Positions 4,820 through 9,317 of a DNA stretch of 9,317 bases are shown here, in pieces. The DNA is taken from NCBI GenBank assembly GCA_021836225.1, contig JAKBJA010000077.1:1-9317 (forward strand), written 5' to 3'. The notes below the pieces were generated by a model. That model did no database searches. It saw only the letters and a program-made list of their open reading frames with translations, and was not told where the DNA came from. Position numbers and translations under genes: made by a program. This DNA is from Pseudomonadota bacterium. Lineage in GTDB: Bacteria; Pseudomonadota; Gammaproteobacteria; Burkholderiales; Thiobacillaceae. How positions within the stretch are numbered: the first letter of the stretch is position 1; the number at the start of each line of letters is the position of its first letter.

Positions 4820-6352
4820 CTACGCGTCGATTCTGACAATGTCTGCCTGCTCGTTGGCAGCGAGCGGCTCATCGGACTCGAGTTGATGCTGCAGCACGGC
4901 GAGATCGGCTTCCGAGGCGTCGTTGCCAGCGCGTGCTCGCTGGACGATGCGTTCGCGCAGGGTGGCGACGGGGACAGGGAAGTCGAGGATGCGGAATTCG
5001 ACGTTGCGGATGCGCGCCATTTCGCGCAACAGGTCGCGCTGCCAGCGCGCGGTGAAGGTGGCGTCGACGATGACCGGCCAGCCGGCGTCGAGGATTTCTC
5101 CCGCCAGCCTGGCCAGATGGGCATAGGTGCGGCGGGTGGCATCGGCTGCGTATAAATCCTGTCCGACGCCGGAGTCGCTTTTCGCCAGGGCATCGAGGCC
5201 GGCGAGGCGCTTGCGCTCGACGTCGGAACGCAGACGGATGGCGCCTGCGGTCTGCATCAGTTTTTGCGTGATGGTGGTCTTGCCGGAGCCAGACAGACCA
5301 TGGGTGATGTCGAGTCGCAAGGGCAGGGGGCGCGTAAGCGCGGTGGCCCGTTGCAGCAGCGTGCGCACGTCGGCGAGTGCGGCAGCGCGCTCGGGGCCGG
5401 CGGTCTGCGCGGTGCGGATGGCCGCCACCTTGGCGCGCACCAGTGCGCGGTAAACGGCGTAGTAGCGCAGGAGCACAAGCCCCGCGTAATCGCCGGTGGC
5501 TTCCAGCCAGAGGTTGAGGAACAGCCAGGCCCAGTCGGCATGGCCGCGCTGCAGCAGGTCCATGTAGCAGAAGGCGACTTCGGACTGGATGTCGATCCAG
5601 CGCAGTTCGGGATTGAATTCGATGCAGTCGAACACCAGCAGCTGGCCATCGACCCAGGCCAGGTTTCCCAGATGCAGGTCGCCGTGGCATTCGCGCACGA
5701 AGCCGTCGCGCTTGCGCGCAGCCATCAGCGGAGCGATCCGGGCATGTTCGGTTTCGCTCCAGCGCTGCAGGGCGTCGAGCAGTTCGCGATCGGCCGGGTC
5801 GTCGAGGCGCGATGCGATCTGCTCGAAATTCTGCACCACCGGCTTCCGGATTTTTTCCGGCGTGCCCCAGGGGCTGTCTGGCGCGGCGCGCGCGCAGCCT
5901 GCGAGATGGAAGCGGGCAAGGGTGGCGGCAATGGCTTCGACGTGGTGCGCGGCCAGGCCGCCCTCTGCGTCGAGTCGGTCGAGCGTGGCGTCCACCGGGA
6001 ACTGCCTCATCTTCACGGCGTACTCGAAGGTCGTGCCGTTGCCGTTGATGCGCGGGGCGGCCGGGGTGCCGGTGATGGGGACGACGTCGAGGTAGATGGC
6101 CGGCGCGAGCCGCCGGTTGAGCTTCACTTCGTCGCAGCAGGCGTGCAGGCGCTTGTCGAGGCTGCTGAAATCAAGGAAGCCGAGGTTGATCGGCTTCTTG
6201 ATCTTGTAGGCGAATTCGCCGGTGAGCAGGACCCAGGAGATATGGGTTTCGACGACCCGGACCGGGCCGGCCGCGTGATCGTAGCAGGCCGGGGCGAGCA
6301 GGCTCTGGATCAGTTCGGCCGATTCAGGCATCGTTCCCGGCTTGCTGTCCAT
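4820..6352 (-). CDS. Bifunctional-type protein: aminoglycoside phosphotransferase-like domain plus P-loop AAA ATPase/kinase
   Basis: A 510-aa two-domain protein of a widespread but poorly characterised family (COG2187-like N-terminus, COG0645-like C-terminus). The N-terminal kinase-fold domain (about 30-310) has FAYKIKKPINLGFLDFS (47-63) with the likely nucleotide-binding lysines, the Brenner-type catalytic motif CHGDLHLGN (222-230), and the metal-binding VFDCIEFN (240-247). The C-terminal domain (about 346-510) starts with a Walker A motif, GLSGSGKT (352-359). It continues with RLRSDVERKRLAG (373-385) and VIVDATF (427-433), as in small-molecule P-loop kinases. Both nucleotide sites look intact; the true substrates are not known and antibiotic resistance should not be assumed. 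The start was set at ATG 6352, with no clear ribosome binding site. ATG 6331 (MPESAELIQ), preceded by GGGA at 3 nt, is a real alternative. It follows the HPF-like gene by 29 nt, so it is probably the last gene of that operon. Confidence 0.9.
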   Translation of the reverse strand: MDSKPGTMPESAELIQSLLAPACYDHAAGPVRVVETHISWVLLTGEFAYKIKKPINLGFLDFSSLDKRLHACCDEVKLNRRLAPAIYLDVVPITGTPAAPRINGNGTTFEYAVKMRQFPVDATLDRLDAEGGLAAHHVEAIAATLARFHLAGCARAAPDSPWGTPEKIRKPVVQNFEQIASRLDDPADRELLDALQRWSETEHARIAPLMAARKRDGFVRECHGDLHLGNLAWVDGQLLVFDCIEFNPELRWIDIQSEVAFCYMDLLQRGHADWAWLFLNLWLEATGDYAGLVLLRYYAVYRALVRAKVAAIRTAQTAGPERAAALADVRTLLQRATALTRPLPLRLDITHGLSGSGKTTITQKLMQTAGAIRLRSDVERKRLAGLDALAKSDSGVGQDLYAADATRRTYAHLARLAGEILDAGWPVIVDATFTARWQRDLLREMARIRNVEFRILDFPVPVATLRERIVQRARAGNDASEADLAVLQHQLESDEPLAANEQADIVRIDA

Positions 6353-6381
6353 GGCTGTCTGCCCGGCCGAGGCGCGCGTTG

Positions 6382-6687
6382 CTACAACTGCCGCGCGTAA
6401 TCTTCCAGTTGCCGCTTGGCGGCGTCGAAGGCGTCGCGCAGCGCAACGTAGGCATCCTCGTTCTGCTGCTTGTCCACCACGATTTCCGAACCGGGCACGC
6501 CGAGATCGATGCGGACGTTGAAGGGTTTGCCCTGCTGGTGATGCTTGGCGGGCTGTTCGACCACCACCCGGCAACTGATGATGTCGGCAAAGACCTGTTC
6601 GAGTTTCTGCACCTTTTCGCGGATGTGCGTATCGAGGGTGTCGGAATGGGGAATGTCGCGGAAGGTGATTTGAAGCGGGGTTTTCAT
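6382..6687 (-). CDS. HPF/RaiA-family ribosome-associated protein
   Basis: A 101-aa protein of the short hibernation-promoting-factor type, which binds the 30S decoding region and idles ribosomes in starvation. The start ATG at 6687 is preceded on the minus strand by GGAG at 5 nt. The sequence follows the family layout: an N-terminal strand with QITFRDIPHSDTLDTHIREK, in which the helix begins; VEQPAKHHQQGKPFNVRIDL in the central sheet; and EDAYVALRDAFDAAKRQLEDY as the second helix near the C-terminus. There is no long-HPF dimerisation tail. It lies 47 nt downstream of the DksA-like gene and 29 nt upstream of the kinase-ATPase gene, all on the same strand. An open frame extends further upstream to 6852, but it overlaps the DksA-like gene and is rejected as a start. 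The family call is firm; whether it is an HPF or a more divergent relative with another role is not. Confidence 0.88.
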   Translation of the reverse strand: MKTPLQITFRDIPHSDTLDTHIREKVQKLEQVFADIISCRVVVEQPAKHHQQGKPFNVRIDLGVPGSEIVVDKQQNEDAYVALRDAFDAAKRQLEDYARQL

Positions 6688-6709
6688 GATGACTCCGTTG
6701 GGTTGGGAT

Positions 6710-6732
6710 GGAAGCAGGACCGTCCTGCCTCC
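6710..6732 (-). other. Hairpin between the DksA-like and HPF-like genes
   Basis: GCAGGA (6714-6719) and TCCTGC (6723-6728) pair perfectly around CCG, and three more pairs (6710-6712 with 6730-6732) extend the stem past one mismatch. It starts 3 nt past the DksA-like stop and has no T-tract on the minus strand. It could tune expression between the two genes or protect the upstream message. Confidence 0.4.
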
Positions 6733-6734
6733 GC

Positions 6735-7133
6735 TTACATTTTCGGGTGGCCTTCCTGGGCGTATTGCTTTTCGCGCTGTTCCTGGCAGACGATGCAGCG
6801 CTTGGCGGTCGGATAGGCCATCAGGCGGGGAAAGGTGACATCCTCTCCGCAATCGATGCAGACGCCATAGTCGCCGTTCTTGATGCGCTGAAATGCGGCT
6901 TCGATATCGCGCATCGCGTCAATATGGCGATCCAGGATTGACAGGTTGAAATCCGCCAGCGCATTGGCCAGCGATTCGTCGCCGCTGTCGCCCGGCTCCT
7001 GGTTGAGCAGGTCGATGCGATGCTGGTTGCCCGAGTTTTCCAGTTCCTCGCGCACTTCGCGCAGCAAGGCCTGGTATTCCTCGTTCAGTTTCTGGGTGAG
7101 CTGTTCAAGCTGGGAAGGGCTGAGTGCGGGCAT
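6735..7133 (-). CDS. TraR/DksA-family zinc-finger transcription regulator
   Basis: A 132-aa protein of the family that enters the RNA polymerase secondary channel and, with ppGpp, redirects transcription in starvation. ATG 7133 is preceded on the minus strand by AGGAG at 5 nt. Residues 5-85 are predicted as two long helices of a coiled coil. The C-terminus has the four-cysteine zinc finger CIDC...CIVC (C92, C95, C113, C116, with 17 residues between the pairs) and the typical RLMAYPTAKRC stretch. The turn between the helices reads GDSGDES (48-54). Compared with the DxxDxA tip of E. coli DksA, the two aspartates (D49, D52) are kept and the alanine is Ser54. It is shorter than canonical DksA (~151 aa), so it is better called a DksA-like paralog than dksA itself. 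It is the first gene of a probable three-gene operon. Confidence 0.9.
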   Translation of the reverse strand: MPALSPSQLEQLTQKLNEEYQALLREVREELENSGNQHRIDLLNQEPGDSGDESLANALADFNLSILDRHIDAMRDIEAAFQRIKNGDYGVCIDCGEDVTFPRLMAYPTAKRCIVCQEQREKQYAQEGHPKM

Positions 7134-7178
7134 TGGATCTCCTGCGCGTGTGGATTTGGAAGATGCGTCTTTAATCTA

Positions 7179-7187
7179 AGGATAGCA
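7179..7187 (-). promoter_or_regulatory. Weak extended -10 promoter candidate for the DksA-like operon
   Basis: On the minus strand the stretch reads TGCTATCCT, fitting TGnTAnnnT of an extended -10 box, about 46 nt upstream of the ATG at 7133. No good -35 box sits 16-18 nt upstream (the region reads CGCCAT). It is the best candidate in the 113-bp gap between the two minus-strand units, but the evidence is slight. Confidence 0.25.
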
Positions 7188-7212
7188 ATATCCCATTTGA
7201 ATGGCGACCCAT

Positions 7213-7231
7213 GGATTCCTTGCTTGAATCC
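7213..7231 (-). other. Hairpin downstream of the GGDEF-EAL gene
   Basis: GGATTC (7213-7218) and GAATCC (7226-7231) are perfect complements around a 7-nt loop. It lies 16 nt past the stop of the cyclic-di-GMP gene. No T-tract follows on the minus strand, so it is a 3'-end structure or Rho-dependent stop at best; it could also lie upstream of the DksA-like operon promoter as an operator. Confidence 0.3.
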
Positions 7232-7246
7232 GGCTGTCCCATTCTC

Positions 7247-9317
7247 TCAGGTCGATTGCTTCGCCTGAATGAATGCCTGCGCTGCCTCGGCAGGCAGGGG
7301 ACGACTGAACAAATATCCTTGCATGAAATCGCAATGGTGCGAAGCCAGCAGAAGGCGCTGCGCCGCAGTTTCGACGCCTTCTGCCATCACCGCCAGACCG
7401 AGGCTGTGCGCGAGCGCGATGGCGGCGGTGCAGATGGCGACGTCGTTGACGTCGGTTTCGATGTCGCGGACAAAGGATTTGTCGAGCTTGAGGGTGTGGA
7501 TCGGCAGCAGCTTGAGATAGCTGAGCGAAGAATAGCCGGTGCCGAAATCGTCGATCGACAGGCGCACGCCGAGGTTGCGCAGCGCCCTGAGCTGGCTGAT
7601 GCTGGCATCAGGGTCGTGCATGGCCACCGACTCGGTGATTTCCAGCTCGAGATCGGTGCCTGCCAGCCCGTATTTTTCCAGCGCCCCGGCAATGTGCGCC
7701 AGCAGGACGGGCGAGTGCAACTGAAGCGCCGACAGGTTCACGGCCATGGTCAGGCCCTGGACTCCGACGTCCCGCCAGGCGCGCAACTGGCGGCAGGCCT
7801 CGTCCAGCACCCATTCGCCCAGAGGCAGGATCAGCCCCGTTTCTTCGGCTATGGGAATGAACTCCGACGGCAACACCAGTCCGTCGCGCGGATGTTGCCA
7901 GCGCACCAGTGCCTCGACCCCGACGATGCGCCCATCGCGGCTGTCCAGCTGCGGCTGGTAATGCAGTTCGAACTGCCTGTTCTCCACGGCAACCCGCAGG
8001 TCGTGGTCCAGCATCAGGCGCTTCACCGCAGCCTGGTTCATCTCGGCGGTGAAGAACTGGACATTGTTGCGACCCTGCGATTTGGCGTGGTACATGGCGG
8101 TGTCGGCATTTTTCATCAGCGTTTCGACGTCCTTGCCGTCGTTCGGATAAAAGGCGACGCCGATGCTCGCTGTCGAGTGCAGCTCGTTTTCGCCGATGCG
8201 ATAGCTTTGGGCCAGCACCTGCAGCAGCTTGTCCGCCACACGGGCGGCAGCCGTGGCATCGTCCACGTCGGTCAGCACCACCACGAACTCGTCGCCGCCC
8301 AGACGGGCCACGATGTCGCTGTCGCGTATGTTGTCGCGCAGGCGGTAGGCGACGTCCTTGAGCAAGGCGTCGCCCACGGCATGGCCCATGGAGTCGTTAA
8401 TGGTCTTGAAGCGATCCAGATCGAGAAATATCACCGCCAGCGCGCGCTGTTCCCGGTGCGCCATGGCCAATACCTGTTCCAGCTGGCTTTGCAGACTGAA
8501 ACGATTGAGCAGGCCGGTCAGGACATCGTGATAGGCCAACTGGCTGATTTGCGCCTCGGCCATCGTGCGCTCGGTGATGTCCTGCACGGTGCCGGTGGAA
8601 CTGAACGGTTTGCCCTGCGCGTCGTAGTGCGTCTCGCAGCGTTCGCTCACCCACTTGATGCGGCCGTCCGGCATGCGCAGACGATGCGTGATTTCGTATG
8701 GCTTGCGGGTCACCAGCGAATTTTGATAAGCCTGATTGACCCGCTCCCGGTCTTCCGGATGGACGACGCCCAGGAAGGTCTCGTAGGATGCGCCCAACTT
8801 TGTCTTGTCGACCTCGAAAAGGTGGAATGTTTCGTCCGACCAGGTCAGCTTGCCGCTGACGAGGTCGAGTTCCCAGCTTCCCAGCTGAGCGATGCGCTGC
8901 GCCTCCTTGAGGCGCTTTTCGCTTTCCTTGAGCGCGGCATCGGCCATGCTTTTCTCCGTCACATCGACGCCGATGCTGACCATGAACTCCACGTCGCCGT
9001 GCTCGTCGCGCAGCAAGGTGTTGGTCCAATCGATCAGCCGCCTTGAGCCGTCGCGGGCAACCCAGTGGTTGGTGTGGGTGTTGCGCAGGGCGTCGGGATT
9101 GCGGATGAGGGAACAGAATGCCTCTTCGTGCACGGCTTCCCGTTCTTCCGGCGGCAGCAAGCGATCCCAGACGAACTCTCCCTCGACTTCTGCAAACGAA
9201 TACTGCGACAGCGCCTCGCAGGCGTGGTTGAAGCGACGGATGCGACCCTCGCGATCGAGCACCACCACCAGCGCGCCGGCCTGGTCGAGAATCGCCCCCT
9301 GCAATGAGGTCATTGCG
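7247..9317 (-). CDS. PAS-PAS-GGDEF-EAL cyclic-di-GMP signalling protein (N-terminus probably off the window)
   Basis: A sensor-regulator that can make and break cyclic-di-GMP. Numbering is from the Met at 9313 (688 aa visible). Residues 1-120 and about 142-248 are two PAS folds: the first starts at ILDQAGALVVVLDREGRI, and the second has WSDETFHLFEV and ends GTVQDITER. The GGDEF domain (about 255-420) has an intact active site, GGDEF at 339-343, and an RxxD inhibitory site, RDSD at 330-333. The EAL domain (about 435-680) has EAL at 467-469, NLSA at 526-529, ITES at 559-562, IDDFGTG at 587-593, LKLDKSF at 608-614, AEGVET at 644-649 and QGY at 665-667, so both enzymes look competent. No membrane segment is visible, so the seen part is cytosolic. 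The frame is open past 9313 to the window edge and the PAS begins at once, so more N-terminal sensor sequence is likely. The 113-bp gap to the DksA-like gene suggests a separate unit. Confidence 0.94.
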   Translation of the reverse strand, partial: AMTSLQGAILDQAGALVVVLDREGRIRRFNHACEALSQYSFAEVEGEFVWDRLLPPEEREAVHEEAFCSLIRNPDALRNTHTNHWVARDGSRRLIDWTNTLLRDEHGDVEFMVSIGVDVTEKSMADAALKESEKRLKEAQRIAQLGSWELDLVSGKLTWSDETFHLFEVDKTKLGASYETFLGVVHPEDRERVNQAYQNSLVTRKPYEITHRLRMPDGRIKWVSERCETHYDAQGKPFSSTGTVQDITERTMAEAQISQLAYHDVLTGLLNRFSLQSQLEQVLAMAHREQRALAVIFLDLDRFKTINDSMGHAVGDALLKDVAYRLRDNIRDSDIVARLGGDEFVVVLTDVDDATAAARVADKLLQVLAQSYRIGENELHSTASIGVAFYPNDGKDVETLMKNADTAMYHAKSQGRNNVQFFTAEMNQAAVKRLMLDHDLRVAVENRQFELHYQPQLDSRDGRIVGVEALVRWQHPRDGLVLPSEFIPIAEETGLILPLGEWVLDEACRQLRAWRDVGVQGLTMAVNLSALQLHSPVLLAHIAGALEKYGLAGTDLELEITESVAMHDPDASISQLRALRNLGVRLSIDDFGTGYSSLSYLKLLPIHTLKLDKSFVRDIETDVNDVAICTAAIALAHSLGLAVMAEGVETAAQRLLLASHHCDFMQGYLFSRPLPAEAAQAFIQAKQST

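Noticed and set aside
4820..6352. Aminoglycoside resistance gene
   Set aside because: Only the kinase fold is shared; the two-domain architecture with a C-terminal P-loop ATPase belongs to a chromosomal family of unknown substrate.
5264..6400. 378-aa plus-strand open frame
   Set aside because: It is antisense to the kinase-ATPase gene with its clear Brenner and Walker A motifs.
7211..9046. 611-aa plus-strand open frame
   Set aside because: It is antisense to the GGDEF-EAL gene, whose catalytic motifs are all intact; long antisense frames are usual in GC-rich coding DNA.

Overview
The window looks like chromosomal DNA from a GC-rich proteobacterium. The mix of genes and the codon use suggest a betaproteobacterium, but that is an inference from protein character, not from a search. 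Four blocks are visible.

Block 1 (1-1764, plus strand) is a selenocysteine locus. It holds the 3' nine-tenths of selB, whose first ~80 codons lie off the left edge. Its UGA stop is only 3 nt from a complete selenocysteine tRNA gene (selC, anticodon UCA). SelB delivers Sec-tRNA to UGA codons, so the factor and its tRNA lie side by side, probably in one transcript.

Block 2 (1765-4819) is an accessory segment immediately downstream of selC, a well-known integration hotspot in other bacteria. It is visibly AT-richer than its surroundings, most strongly in the two lipoprotein genes. It carries three plus-strand genes of unknown function, all predicted for the cell envelope. The first is a two-helix membrane protein with five C-terminal 21-residue 'beta-flower'-type repeats. 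The other two are small lipoproteins of 105 and 201 aa. Two diverged copies of a ~158-bp repeat (1790-1947 and 4484-4640) lie in opposite orientation on either side of this cargo. I see no integrase, transposase or duplicated tRNA end.

Block 3 (4820-7133, minus strand) is a compact probable operon: a DksA/TraR-family zinc-finger protein, an HPF/RaiA-type ribosome-associated protein, and a two-domain protein joining an aminoglycoside-phosphotransferase-like kinase fold to a P-loop ATPase. The first two point to stringent or stationary-phase control of transcription and ribosomes. The role of the third is unknown.

Block 4 (7247-9317, minus strand) is a PAS-PAS-GGDEF-EAL cyclic-di-GMP signalling protein with intact catalytic motifs in both output domains. 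Its N-terminus probably continues past the right edge.

The most unusual part is block 2. The core genes on either side belong to familiar families.
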